The notes beneath the pieces were generated by a model, which was not told where the DNA came from, searched no databases, and was given only the letters and a program-made list of their open reading frames with translations. Positions 10,263 to 22,366 of a DNA stretch of 64,000 nucleotides are shown piece by piece. This DNA comes from Urechis unicinctus. Taxonomy: Eukaryota > Annelida > Polychaeta > Xenopneusta > Urechidae. How positions within the stretch are numbered: position 1 is the first letter of the stretch; every line of letters starts with the position of its first letter. The translations under genes and the position numbers were made by a program. The stretch lies in assembly GCA_034190875.2 (NCBI GenBank), contig CM067345.1, positions 27,157,519-27,221,518 of the forward strand, given 5' to 3'.

Positions 10263-11179
10263 AACCAAGAGTTTAATGAATTGCTTTGCTGGTGAAAGAT
10301 AGGGACATTACGGTTAGATTGAACAGTGGTGAAAAGTTCCAAATCAACTTGAACGCATTGTACATTAGGGTCGTACTGCAACGGTTTCCGATAAATTTTT
10401 GGTCATAGCGACCCCAAACTTGTAGGCCGAGTTTTTGCATTGTTCCAATATGTTTTAATATGACAGGTGCTACGTAGGCCTTTATTGGCAAGCAATAGGT
10501 GTTAGAATGAAAAATGTCAAGGATAGACAGCGGTGGTGGACTTGCTTTGGGTGATGGTAGCTGATATGTATTTTCAGTTAGATTTAGCAAATCATGCAGA
10601 TTGACCAAGTTGTCCTGCCAATGTTTTAATTTTTAGGCACGCGTGCCCCTAAAGGTGATGAATGTTGGGAGCAGTGGGACCTTGGACCTCAGTAACTTGG
10701 GACTCACCAATGTGCACAATATTTGACCATGCTTGGTTTACCAACTGGACTTGGGCTTCACTAGCTAACAAGTCTTGTGATGTAGTAGTGGCTGGCACTC
10801 GTACTGCTGTACGGCGCAGCACAGGCGTGTTTGGCTGAGGAAAGGCCATTTGTTGAGGAACAGGTAGTAGCGGCCATCCACATTCATTTAACTGTTTATC
10901 TGGAAGGGTGTATGAGCTGATGCTGTACCGCTGGAAAGAAGGCCAAGTCGTCCGTAGTATCCAACACTGTTTGTTGCGCTGTAGCAGCAGGTGGCATTCT
11001 GCGGAAAATGAAGAAATGGGGCCAGCAAAAGGGGAGACAATTTTATACAATAAATCCTAACTGATTCCCCTCAAATTATGGGAACATAACAAATGGGAAC
11101 ATCAACACCTCCAGGTAGGTGAGTGTTAGCCGCAAGGCTGCATTTTTTTATTTTGGATATTTACTGCATTAACATCCAA
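10263..11179. other. Inter-minisatellite segment with unassigned ORFs
   Basis: Single-copy DNA between two minisatellites. Two minus-strand ORFs occur (10,273-10,608 and 10,649-11,050) but neither has a recognisable domain. A perfect 12 bp palindrome, GGCACGCGTGCC, lies at 10,636-10,647 between them. Confidence 0.45.
10649..11050 (-). CDS. Hypothetical ORF, 133 codons
   Basis: An open frame with Pro/Gln/Thr-rich low-hydrophobicity sequence in its second half, including VPQQMAFPQPNTPVLRR and VQLVNQAWSNIV. No known domain, no signal peptide and no second copy in the window. It is longer than most chance ORFs in this AT-rich sequence and local GC is higher, so it could be an exon of an unknown mobile-element gene. 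The 111-codon minus ORF just downstream (10,273-10,608) might be a further exon. Chance remains plausible. Confidence 0.2.
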   Translation of the reverse strand: MYKIVSPFAGPISSFSAECHLLLQRNKQCWILRTTWPSFQRYSISSYTLPDKQLNECGWPLLPVPQQMAFPQPNTPVLRRTAVRVPATTTSQDLLASEAQVQLVNQAWSNIVHIGESQVTEVQGPTAPNIHHL

Positions 11180-12140
11180 AATAGAACTCAACAATTAGAG
11201 AGACACAGCTCTTGGGTACCCATAGCAATAAACATACATGACTGAACTACAAAACATTTCCACTCAACAATTTGAGTTTTTGGGGTACCGATAGTAGATA
11301 GGACACACAACCAAAATGTGAAACAATAGTTCTCAACACTGCAGAGGCACAGTGTTTGGGTACTCACACTCGCACACAACAGAACTGTCAAAAAATTGCA
11401 CTCAACAGTTAGTGACACAGGTTTTGGGTACCCACAGAAATAGACACACACAACAGACCTGTGAAACAATTGCACTCAACAGTTAGAGTGGCACAGGTTT
11501 TTTGGGTATCAACACAAATGACACACACACGCACCCTCAGACTTGTGGAGAATTCCAGTCAACAGTTAGAGTGATACAGGTTTTTTAGGTACCAACAGAA
11601 ATAGACACACACAAGAGACCCGTGAAACAATTGCACTCAACAGTTAGATTGAGACAGGTTTTTGGGTACCCACAGAAATAGACACAACAGACCTGTGAAA
11701 CAATTGCACTCAACAGTTAGAGTGATACAGGTTTTTGGGTACCCACACAAATGACACACACAGCAGACCTGTGAAACAATTGCACTCAACAGTTAGAGTG
11801 AGAGAGGTTTTTTGGGTACTCACAGAAAAAGACACAACAGACCTGTGAAACAATTGCACTCAACAATTAGAGTGATACAGGTTTTTAGGTACCCACAGAA
11901 ATAAACACACACAACAGACCTGTGAAACAATTACACTCAACAGTTAGAGTGATACAGGTTTTTGGGTACCCACAGAAATAGACACACACAACAGACCTGT
12001 GAAACAATTACACTCAACAGTTAGAGTGAGCAGTTAGAGTGAGACAGGGGTTTTTTTGGGGGGTGGGGGTACCCACACAAAGACACACACAACAGGCACT
12101 GGCACACTAGACAGAAATGTGAAACAAATTGACACAACAC
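11180..12140. repeat. Minisatellite with about 75 bp unit
   Basis: About 12 imperfect copies with spacing of 73 to 80 bp. The unit core reads GTGAAACAATTGCACTCAAC, then AGTTAGAGTGATACAGG and TTTTTGGGTACCCACAGAAA, ending in a CA-rich stretch. The first copies (11,180-11,400) and the last (12,045-12,140) are the most diverged, the usual pattern for an array homogenised in its middle. It shares no unit with the 55 bp array. Confidence 0.92.
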
Positions 12141-13076
12141 TTAAAAAGGGGAATACTTGTTTCAAGTGCTCTGAGGATCGCCCCACGAACTCCATTGATA
12201 TACTTTTTGTTGCCAAAATTGTCGAAATGAATCCCGTCTTTGTTGAAAAGGCTTGGGTCAGGGTGTGCCATACCATTAAAGAATCAAAATTGGGAGGAAG
12301 CGAATAACCTTGTTGGTCTATACTGGATCCGCCGATAAGCGGCAGCTAATAAGGCCGATCATTTCAGTTGGCATAGAAAGTGACAAGGCGATGTATTTTG
12401 CGATGGACACTATGTCGTGAACTAACATTTTTTGGGGAACAGTGGACAAAACAGAGATCGTTACTACCAATGTGCATGTAGTCAACTTTTAACGGTTATG
12501 ATGAACGGCATTCTTTGATGAAAGGAATGAGTGATTTTTCCTCTCTAACTTTGAGACCACCCACACTGTGGGAAATGACTTGTCTTGGGCAAGTCTGATA
12601 TAATGAGTTACTGATCCATATGCTTTCACACATTTAGACAGTCGTCGAACAAATGAGTGACCGATTATAAAATTATAGCTACGGGCGGTCAGACATCGCG
12701 TACTCTCAAAATTTAAGAAATCTGCAAGGTAAATACCTGGAAAGGCGGGCTTCTGATCAACGTCGCTGACGATAGGAGAGTTGAAGATTCACGAGGAAAA
12801 GAACTTTTCAACGATAGTTCGAAGTATTATCGAGAAAAATAGCAAACGAACAAAAAAGTTCGAAAACTTTCGATGTTACCGCGATGGAGGCAACGTGAAA
12901 AAGGGGTTCAGCGAGCGGGAAGATGCTACGGCTTATCGTATGTTATTGGTCCAGGCGGGTCCCGTGGGGGTTCCCACCTTGTATCTATGTGATGTAATAC
13001 ATGTGTATAGGAGGGAGATAAGGGAGGGCACTCGACCTTCACATAATTCGTGCTACATTCACAAGTGTTGTAACGT
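12141..13076. other. No gene recognised
   Basis: Single-copy sequence up to the start of the palindrome arm. An ORF at 12,781-13,095 (Lys-rich start, 104 codons) has no recognisable family and crosses the arm boundary, so I do not call it. It has no match to the corresponding position on the right side (31,289-33,060). Confidence 0.4.
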
Positions 13077-13204
13077 GTCATTATGGTTACGATAGCTTAA
13101 ATTTTATTGAGGTTACTAAGTTGTCTCTAAGGCTGATTAATTTGAATCAAGGCTGCATTAAGCGTAGTTTAAATTCAGGCTGATTAAGTTTAACTCATAT
13201 CAAA

Positions 13205-13500
13205 GTTGGTAAACCCTCTTAGTTGATTTAGCTCACTTTATTGATTAAGCTCTCGTAGTTGATTGGGCTTTGTTAGTTGATTGAGCTCCGTTACTTGATT
13301 TAACTCTTTTATTTGCTTTAGCCCACTGAGTTGATTGAGCGCTCTTACCTGATTTAGCTCACTTAGTTAATTCAGCTCTCTTAGTTGATTTAGCTCACTT
13401 AGTTGATTTAGCTCACTTTGTTGATTTAGATTGCTTAGTCGATTTAGCTCACTTGGTAAATTTAGCTCACTTAGTTGATTGAGGTCACTCAGTTGATTAA
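13205..13500. repeat. 18 bp minisatellite near outer tip of left arm
   Basis: About 16 imperfect copies of an 18 bp unit, TTAGTTGATTTAGCTCAC, with substitutions (GATTGAGCTC, GATTTAGATTGC). It lies about 130 bp inside the outer end of the left arm and is mirrored at 30,713-31,005. Confidence 0.9.
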
Positions 13501-16500
13501 CTTACCCGATAGTTATTATCAAGGTTTAGATGGTTTAGTTATTATGAAGGTTAATTTACCATAGGTTAGTTATTAGTAACGCTAATATATCTGAGCTATA
13601 TTTGAGGATGATATAGCAGAGTTATTACAAAGTTTGATAAACTGTTGTTATTATTAAAGCTAACGTGCAATAGTTAATAGTGCGGGTGATTTGGCCGAGT
13701 GACGATAGTCTTCGTTTAGCTGTGTAAAAAGGGTAGGAGCACACTTTGTGGCATTCAAACATTACGGATAGGATAAATATCCACCATTTAAAAAACAATT
13801 AAAGATATTGTTGAACATCGGTACCCTAACCATTCATCATATTTTCCAAGCCATATCTATGCAAATTATCGTACAACAACCATTCCTGACAAAAGTTTAC
13901 AGTGAGTTTATAGACAGTGGATACATACTTACAAGTTACATATTCTGCAATGGTTGCTGAGGTTGGTTAGGAAAAAACACAACTAATATGATGTATTCAA
14001 CAGTGATTCGACAACTATTAGTTAAGATTAGTCGCAGTCCATTTATAGGTTAGCATAGGTATGTCACATCACCACACAGCATGTCTTTGCACAACTTACA
14101 GTCATTTGTCGGTGTATTTTGCAAATCTCGTCGCATTGATCTGGTTAGCAAACGCATCTGACGTAACGTTATTTGGGTCAACATTTGGGGCCGTAGTTCA
14201 TGTGGTAGTCCTGGGTAGGTCGAGTTATTGCCCCATTCCTGCTTGAAAGTTGACTAAGACGTCGTTATGCACGAAGTGAATGTAACAACGTTCTGGATAT
14301 ATGTCCATTTAGCTGACCTCTGTCAATTCGGTGTGCACCTGCCTAACATAAATTGTCCATGAATGCCGTCGTCATTTCACACATTACTCATTATCCAGGC
14401 ACTGGACACGACAATAGATTTTCATGGAACTGCTGGCAGAAGCCGTGAATAAAACAATTGCTGCATATTCAAAGTGGGATACTATCGCTGCACTTAGGTT
14501 TCATACCGATGTAACGATAAAGTAATCTGTTATGGCCGAGTCAGATATGCTTTGACCTGAATAAATTGGCATCACCAGAGCGCCAACCTATCCATTGTTC
14601 ACTGTGGCTATATTACCATATGATCATAATAAGCATGACCATTGCAACAATCTCATATGCGGTTGTCGACCCTGTTGAGAGCCGACTGTGTGTCTCTTGA
14701 ACACAACTTCTCCCCGCAGGTGAATAAATAATTCTCCTTATTGACCATATGCTGCATCTAAATACGTTGACGTTGTTTGCAGACAGTCGTGCTGTTTGTG
14801 AGCACACTCACAGTTTAGTAAAGAGTGGTTATAGTAGCTATCATAGCAAATATGTGATCAAGCCTATGCATAGGCATTGAAATTATGGTGACTGCACACT
14901 GGTAGATCAAGGTACAAAGCGCTGTGCAAATACTCCGAGAGCAGTAACTTGGCTATGGGTACACATCAGAAGAGGTTTTATTTAACATTGGTCTTAGAGC
15001 ATGCACAGCCAAACAATGTGTGCAACGACAATGATCATGATTGAATACCATGGACCCGAAACTTTATACGCTTCACATTTCATGGCACCTTTGATTGCAT
15101 ATTTGACAAATATGGGATAGTAATTCCATTAGTACTGCATCACACTCAGTACAATAAGCTTTGACATCTAGCATGGCTGAATGTACATACGCCATACGCT
15201 TCAACTGCCAGTATACGTTGTTTGCAAATTTCACAATCCTGTATGCACACATCCTGTGAACAAACCCCTTACATTTTTAAGTACGTCGGGGTTCCCAACA
15301 GTCATAATAAATCAACGAGAGTGCATTATTCGTTCTATATAGAAATGATTTTCAGCACAAAACGATAATGATAGTAAGAATGGTCATGTTTATTCATCAA
15401 CTGGGAAGCTTCTTCGGGTAAAGATCGGTGATCAACGGCTTTGATCTGCGGCAGAGACAACAATAGGTAGGTTTTGTACATGGAAACGTCGAGTAGCGAA
15501 TTAGTAATCTGGCGATGGAAATGAGTCACGGTTGTAGTTGTTATAAATAGTTACTCCCAAATAAGATATAGATATTGAATAATCATCCACCGAGGTTGGA
15601 CTTATTATGCTTAACAAACATATATCGATTATGATGTATGTTTTAAAGCTGATCGAATTTATTTGCTAGGCTTGATAACCCGGCCATGTCACACAGAGTA
15701 AAACGTTGATACATTTATTTCTGTGGGTGACTGCTAGGCCATGAGCTACGCTCACACCCCTAACTCACCCCCCCCCCCCCACTCTGACACACAAACCTCA
15801 GACTCCAATCAGAACTTGTCATTTGTCGTCATTGTATAGGGGCAACCTCAAAACGTGACAAATTGCATTTCGTATCGCGATCTGCTGGAGCTTTTTTATA
15901 TTTTGTTGAATGGAGGGGTCATTAAAGTAGCTATGAACTACAAATAAGCTACCTAAATGAGTGGTTTGCATTCGGTGGTTCTGTCAAAGCATTTTAAGTC
16001 CAGACATATTTAATGAAGGTTTTTTGGGAATATATTCCTACACCCGTTGTATAATACGGCTCATCACCAGATGAAGAATAAGAATCACATTTCTATACCG
16101 AGGAAATTGAGACTTTATAATGTGATCTTGAAATAGCATATGCCTCCATACCTACCATTTGTCAGTTATGACAAGTTGATTAAGTTACGCCAGTTCGAGC
16201 CCAATGGTTGCTACGTTAAATAATGTCACAAAATGTGCTTGATTTGTTGCATACTTGTGTGTGCAATGATTTATTTCCTCTTTGTTAAGTTTAGTTTTAT
16301 TTAAGCACTTCAAGTTGGAACAGTTTAGCAAATTTTCACTCACTAACTTCCAGTTTGTTTTTTATTACGGCGTCAAATAATTGCAGAGACAGATAGGACT
16401 AGTTAAGCTTCACTCCTTTGCTTAATGCAAAATTTAAGGCGGTGGTATTTGTACTGATGGCGTTAGTGTTTTGATATGCGAAAAATAGACGAGCGCTCTC

Positions 16501-19100
16501 CCAAATTCAATGTCAATGTTGTCGTATCGTGCCCTGTGGTGTGGAGATGCACGCAATAATGAAGATAATGAAGGAAGAATCGAACTCCATGCGTAGGGTT
16601 TAAAAACACTTGAGCTTTATTAGTTGACTTGATATTTGAATTTAAGATGGAACGTTGCCTGAATATAGGAGAGAGATGTGTCGAGTCCGGAGATCAGGAT
16701 AGAACTTGAAAAAGAGGTTCCCCAAAATCTATCCGGGTAATGTATTGTGGTTACGGTTGCAGTATCCTCCAGTCGACACACCAACATTCGCTTAGTTATG
16801 ACTCAATTTACAGGAGTATTGAACACAATTTTCCAAACTCCCAAATCAAAGATCACGTAAAAGTAGTAAGCAAGTGGTACATTCCAAGTGAGATATAGTG
16901 ATTGTCATGTGGTCTAACAGAATGTACCGGTGATATCATCCCTCTTGACATTACGTTGACAGGGGTCTATTGCACGCGAATATCTACGAGAGTCTTGATA
17001 AAGGTTAGACGTCGTTTTCAGGCACGTGATGTGTCCGGTGACATCTTAATAGTTCACCACAGAACGCAGCGAAATGTTATGCACACAATGAATCAGATTA
17101 AGGTACAGGGAGGATGGTTTAGCAATGACCGCTAATAAAGTATATGGAACACAAGCAAGCGTACTGTTCTAGTTTATGACTCACAGGTACAATGCAACTA
17201 CCATCGTGTTGCCAAGCCAAAAACAACCTATGCAGCAACATTTATTGCTTATAATGTGATTCTGCATTGCCAAATAAAGTACGGACCAGAGAACAATTTT
17301 TCAATCGTCTTGCAGTTATTCTTAAATTCTCATACATTGAAAATTATATACTCTCGGCATTTGTGGTCATTAACGCCGCTGTCATTTATTACAAAGTTCA
17401 AACTCGCTGCAACTCATGGAACAACCTCCATCGTGAAGAAGAAAAGTAATAATTAGTTGTGGCCGGTGGCAAAAGATGATGGGAGCAACTACCTTTGAGT
17501 CAATGGCTGCAGTGGTAAACCAATTAAATCAATGGTAAATAATATCCGAATTAATACACTATTTTGTTTTATTCGACATTTTTACAAAGAAATTAGCATG
17601 TATGTTAAATTTGTATTTGATGAACATCTTCAAAATTTCTTTCAACAAATCGTGATTGAATTCGGTGGTAAGAAACATGATAACATTTGTCTTTGCAACT
17701 CTCAGCTCTATTTTGTTTATTTTTCGGCGGTTTGATTATACGCACACAAGTTGCATGCTATATGCAAACGATTGATTGGTCAGGTCGAGACAAATAAGAT
17801 GTATTGACAGTGAATAGATTGATGTAGCATCTGGGTAAACGAGTGATTGTGGTGTGTATAAATGTGTCATGGTGTTGTGTGAATGCGAAAACCAAGTCGC
17901 AGTCAATCATCTGTTTACATTCCCTTAAATACTTACACATGCAGTTGCTTTGTTCTATACCATGGCCTGTGCTTGTCATAAAACTCCGATGGGATATTTG
18001 CAACTGACTGAGCTATCACTTCTGAGAACTATCATTCCTGGAAATATAGATCAACAATTACTGATTTGGCATAAAATACAAAATAGATAAACAGCATAAA
18101 GACAAACATGTGTACTTGCATATAAGGCCTAATTATCCTTTAAAAACAACTGCAATAATACATGCAGTTGTCTATTGCACGTATCGCTTGTGAAGAGTCA
18201 ATAGTTATGATTGCTTGAATGGCAGATATACAAGTCAATGCAGTTTATACCAACAGCGTGTTTGCAATAATTGGCTTAATCCAAGACCCAATAAAGACTG
18301 GAATGATGGTCTAGGTTTTGGAGGAAATATCACATGCAGGTGGATGTATTGAAACAAGCCATGCCATGTTTGGCTAATTATTTTATGCCTATACTTGTTA
18401 ATTGCTAACAAAACAAAGGCATTTAATAACAGAATGCAACAGCATGGCCATAGTCAACATCACGTTTCATGTTGGCATATACTGGAGATGTGCAGTGTCA
18501 GTGCTACGGGCAGGTTTGTACGCCAAATAACACTTGTCATCGAGTCGGTTGGCCAATTCATAGTCCACATATCAAACATACACCGCAAGCTGAGAAATTC
18601 AAAATAATATTTATGCAAATAAAACAGATATTAGACATACATATTGTATATCTAGTCTAGTAGCGGTCATACCGTGCAATCTGTGGTAACTTAGGCCTTT
18701 TCTGAAAGAATGGTCGCAAACAGTGAAGGAATAGATTTGTCTCTAATTGGGACAAACAGTATGATCAGCACACGGAGATGATTTTTTCTTTGGAAGGAAC
18801 ATGCAGCATAAAAATGTCGACCTTATGTTTAGTGCTTGACCTTCATCATCCTAACTGACAGAAATTATTAAACTGCACTAGGGCTTTGTATATAATGACA
18901 TCTTGCACGTTTTGTTTCGTTCGAAGGTGATCAGTTTTATCCTTCCATGCAGTGGCGCTGGCAGTCGTAGCCTTGAGGTTATATGCAACCGGCATTATCA
19001 ACATTAAAATAACCCAGTCTATCTCAACGACATAGTATCAAATCAAACCAGGTATACATTGTTACTGCAACAGTGACTCAACTACAGGACAATAACTTAA

Positions 19101-19120
19101 AGGTCAACTACAACGATTTT
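19101..19120 (+). repeat. Kolobok left terminal inverted repeat
   Basis: About 20 bp, differing at one position from the reverse complement of 22,347-22,366, and directly preceded by TTAA. Confidence 0.88.
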
Positions 19121-19408
19121 CATCATTTCTTTATAATGTGTTTCAAATTGAAGATTAATAACTCATAAAGCAACGGGGACCCATTATTCATTGCAACGGC
19201 ATGCATAAGTACTAAAAATCCACCGATAAGGTTTCATTCGGAAGAAAATACGAAGCCATCTTCTCGATGCCATTTTGCCTCAGTTGGCCGCTAGGTGCAC
19301 GTTGCGTGACGTCATTCCTGCTGCGCTGCCTCCAAGAGAATTTGACTGCGAGCGAGCGAAGCGAAAAACGATTGTTTGGATTTTAAAATTACACCGTTTT
19401 GACAAGCC

Positions 19409-20548
19409 ATGTCGTCTTCTGATGAAGTTTACGAGTCCCCATAGCATAACAATGGGGCAAATCATGTCCATGACTATTTATTTGAGCCAATGCGGACGGG
19501 AGTTGAAAAATCCAAGTGACACTACGAAATGACACCGGGAGCTCTAAGTCTAACTCAAGGGTCCGCTTCGGATGAAGAATAAACAAAAGATTTCGTTGAA
19601 TGGTAAGTTTTAGAATACACTTCCCAAGCTTTATTGAACTATATTAACTGGTAAAAAATAATCGTTAGTTTCATTTACCCAATAAATTTACACATTCTGT
19701 AAGTAGAGGATGGTATGTTGACAGACCTAACTACTACAACAAATAGTACTTGGCTAGTGAATGTAGCTTTATCATTGTACCCTGAGCACATTGAATATTG
19801 TGGACAGATGTTTGCATGCAGTTTATAAAGTATTTTCCTTTTATATTCATTCATTGTACCACAAATATAAATTTACAATGACTCTTTAATTATTTCTCTA
19901 ACTTAGGTGTAGATGTCATTACTGCATCCCAATGGACACAGCCACAGAAGTTTGGAGAGAGTGATGGCTCTAACGGAGGAATTGACATGCATCACCAAGC
20001 ATCCCAGATTCCTGGCTAGCTGCATGAATAAAAATGTGCTGGAAGTGTCCAAATTTGAATCTATTCAAATGGACAGACCTGTTGGAGATGAGGTCTCTAC
20101 AATGAGTAAGTTAGCCATTATTGCTACCCAAAAGGATGGTTTGAGGTTGAACAATCATATTTATTACAAAGGGAACATTAATTCCACTGTGTAAAATATT
20201 CAGTGTTCATATTGATGAACTACAATATATTTTACATAGCCAAGAATAAATAATGCCAGTTACATGAACTCCAGAGGCAGAGCTTACAATAAAATTATGA
20301 AGTGAGGGAATGGTTGACAAATGACAATTGTTTTTTTTAGCTATACAACTTATTTTAAAACCATAGACAACTAATTGACATATTGCTTCAGATTATTCAG
20401 GTATCTAGCTTACTGCCAGTTTACACTCTGGATATGGCACAGACTGGGCAAAAGAAACAGGAAAGTGCTGGCAGCCTGTGTGGTAACAGCTGTTAGAAAA
20501 TCCTTCCCTGACCCGGGCGGCAAATATACAGGTTATCGACACCTGTGA
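19409..20548 (+). pseudogene. P2X7-type C-terminal zinc domain gene, broken, inside Kolobok
   Basis: Three-exon gene for a protein carrying the cysteine-rich domain found at the C terminus of P2X7 receptors and in many stand-alone invertebrate proteins. Exon 1 (19,409-19,601) starts MSSSDEVYESP, includes HVHDYLFEPMRTG, and ends at donor GTAAGT. It contains three in-frame stops (TAG, TGA, TAA) yet is otherwise one frame. Splicing to exon 2 at 19,907 restores VEW then CRCHYCIPMDTATE, matching the family pattern C-x-C-x2-C-x-P-M-x-T-x2-E. After a frameshift comes ELTCITKHPRFLASCMNKNV and LEVSKF. Exon 3 (about 20,392-20,548) reads YLAYCQFTLWIWHRLGK, then RKVLAACVVTAVRKSFPDPG and KYTGYR, with a frame slip at the junction. 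The expected CC pair after the first motif is missing. No channel transmembrane region is present, so it is not a receptor. Confidence 0.75.
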
Positions 20549-20838
20549 GCACCTATGAGAAGATCCTTTTCAGGTTTCTCGTACTGGGAGGCAATAGGTG
20601 GTGGGACAGTCCTGTCATCTGCAAGGACCTCAGCAAGTCTGTAGCTTGGATATTTTTGCCTTAGATCAAGCACCTGATGTACATAGTCTGAAGCAAATCA
20701 ATGATATTCATATTTTATGATAGTCATATAATAAGTAAGTTATATTATATGCCAATTTTTAATTTGGGTAACAATGTTTGTGCAAATGAAACTTATTCAG
20801 GTTTTGGTAATAAATGTCAAAATAACATGTGTCTCATT

Positions 20839-22063
20839 TTAGATTAATGCATGTTCACACCAAAAGAAATTGGTACTTGACAGGCTTGGGATTTTCCCAT
20901 ACCTGAACATGTTCAGTGTTCTAATAGCACTACTGCCACTAACAAAAATCCCTGAAGCCATAAACAAATACCCTGCGGGCATAGCTCCTGTAAAAAGTTG
21001 GCAATCCCACATCTTACGGTGTCCATTCACGCCGATTTGTTCAAAACAAGCAAAACTCCCCCAGTATCTTTGATTCTGACTAGGGCCAACCTCCAGATCA
21101 ACACCACTGTACATAAGCATTCTGTGAGCTAAATTTTTCTTCCATCAAATAAAACCCTGTGATTACACTACAAACAAAACAATATTTACCTAACAGTTCT
21201 TCAAATGCCATGTCATCATCAGTTTCCATCTCAGCATCATCACTTTGTCAGTGAAGTCATAGTCAGGGTCAGTTTCCATCTCATCATCGCTGTCCACCAG
21301 TCCAACAGATTCCTCCTGGGGCTCATATTGGGTGCCCCTGGTGACACTTTTGGTGAGATGGGCCAACTTGGGTACCTCTTGAATATTTCTTTATGCCAGG
21401 AAAGATAGAACTCTGTGTCTGTAGAGACTTGTCAGCCATCTATGGTATCAATACAATAAGTATCCTACAATTTCATTCATCATAGCCATTAAGGATGTAA
21501 ATGTTTACAAATTGACTCTGAAAAGACACATGGATACATACAACAGAAGTTATCCCTGCCAATGCATTTCATCATATATAATAATGCAGTTGCCTTGTGA
21601 CACTCACCAAAACATTTGCCTTCACCCCTAATGACTAGTGAGAGCAAGCTTCATGGTCGGCAGACGGCAAGGCACTCGCCCCTGGTGTAGCAAACAGCGC
21701 GGACGCTGACAGGCGAAGTTTCTTCGCCTAGCCTAGGTCGGCAGTACTTGAATGTGACACCTCAGTCTGTGATTCACCACTGTCACTTGATTTATCTATC
21801 TGCTCAGCTGCCAAATACCATTTCGGAGCCTAGGTTTCTTACGAAATCCTAGACTTTTGAGCAGCTCTGGGTGGTTAGTCTCATAAGCACTTTTCTCGAA
21901 ATGATCAGAACATCGCACTGTCGTATAACTATAAGGGCAGGACTCCATTGTTTACGCTTGACTTTCGACACCCATATGCGGCGCATATGTCTTTTAGAAA
22001 CAAAAAAAAATCACGCCTGACTTCTCATTGTTTCCGACAACCAAACGCACAACAATAAGGCAT
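20839..22063 (-). pseudogene. Kolobok-type THAP transposase, broken
   Basis: Minus-strand remnant of the element's transposase. It starts with ATG at 22,063: MPYCCAFGCRKQ, then a stop, FFLFLKD, and in another frame RRIWVSKVKRKQWSP. Near 21,955-21,785 are VRCSDHFEKSAYETNHPELL and KSLGFRKKPRLRNG. Together these give a THAP zinc finger (C2CH) in order: CC..GC, W, then C..H. Next is an acidic linker near 21,190-21,330 (VDSDDEMETDPDYDF), then an exon at 20,839-21,120 with VNGHRKMWDCQLF and TGAMPAGYLFMASGIFVSGS, a pattern seen in THAP-transposon proteins. I found no recognisable catalytic Asp/Glu region beyond it, so the 3' part is lost or too decayed. It is convergent with the P2X7-C gene. Confidence 0.75.
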
Positions 22064-22346
22064 ATCCACACCAAGAAACGCACCAGACCGTGAAGAAAGA
22101 CGAGTTAGTCACACGCTGTCAACCAACCGGGAAGGCTAAAGATGGCGATGAATATTTCGCAAACAACCTGAATGACGTCACTGTACGGAAATTCACGAAT
22201 TTTACCGAGCGGTATCTTGTCAGATTCGACGTGGGAAATATATACATTTAAAAATCATTTTTTCTTAAAGAAAAAAAGCGCGCAGTCACCTTATTTTGGT
22301 CACGATACCCTTTTAAAACATAGAACTTTTGAAAAATGGAATAAAA

Positions 22347-22366
22347 AAAATCTTTGTAGTTGACCT
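22347..22366 (-). repeat. Kolobok right terminal inverted repeat
   Basis: Partner of the terminal repeat at 19,101-19,120, followed directly by TTAA. Confidence 0.88.

Larger units (their letters stand above)
19101..22366. mobile_element. Kolobok-type DNA transposon, 3.27 kb
   Basis: The element begins AGGTCAACTACAACGATTTT and ends with the reverse complement of AGGTCAACTACAAAGATTTT. It is flanked on each side by TTAA (19,097-19,100 and 22,367-22,370), the target duplication typical of Kolobok and piggyBac. A THAP domain and a matching transposase exon on the minus strand favour Kolobok. A second gene of the P2X7 C-terminal-domain type runs convergently on the plus strand. Both genes are broken. 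The right palindrome arm has the unoccupied site with a single TTAA at 24,989-24,992. It therefore inserted after the arms were duplicated, or was cleanly lost from one arm. Confidence 0.85.

Noticed and set aside
12781-13095. 104-codon plus-strand ORF with Lys-rich start
   Set aside because: No family resemblance, and it runs across the boundary of the palindrome arm; likely chance.
14061-18660. Short ORFs within the left palindrome arm (and their counterparts in the right arm)
   Set aside because: Frames are generally not preserved between the two near-identical arms: starts, stops and indels differ, so there is no sign of coding constraint.
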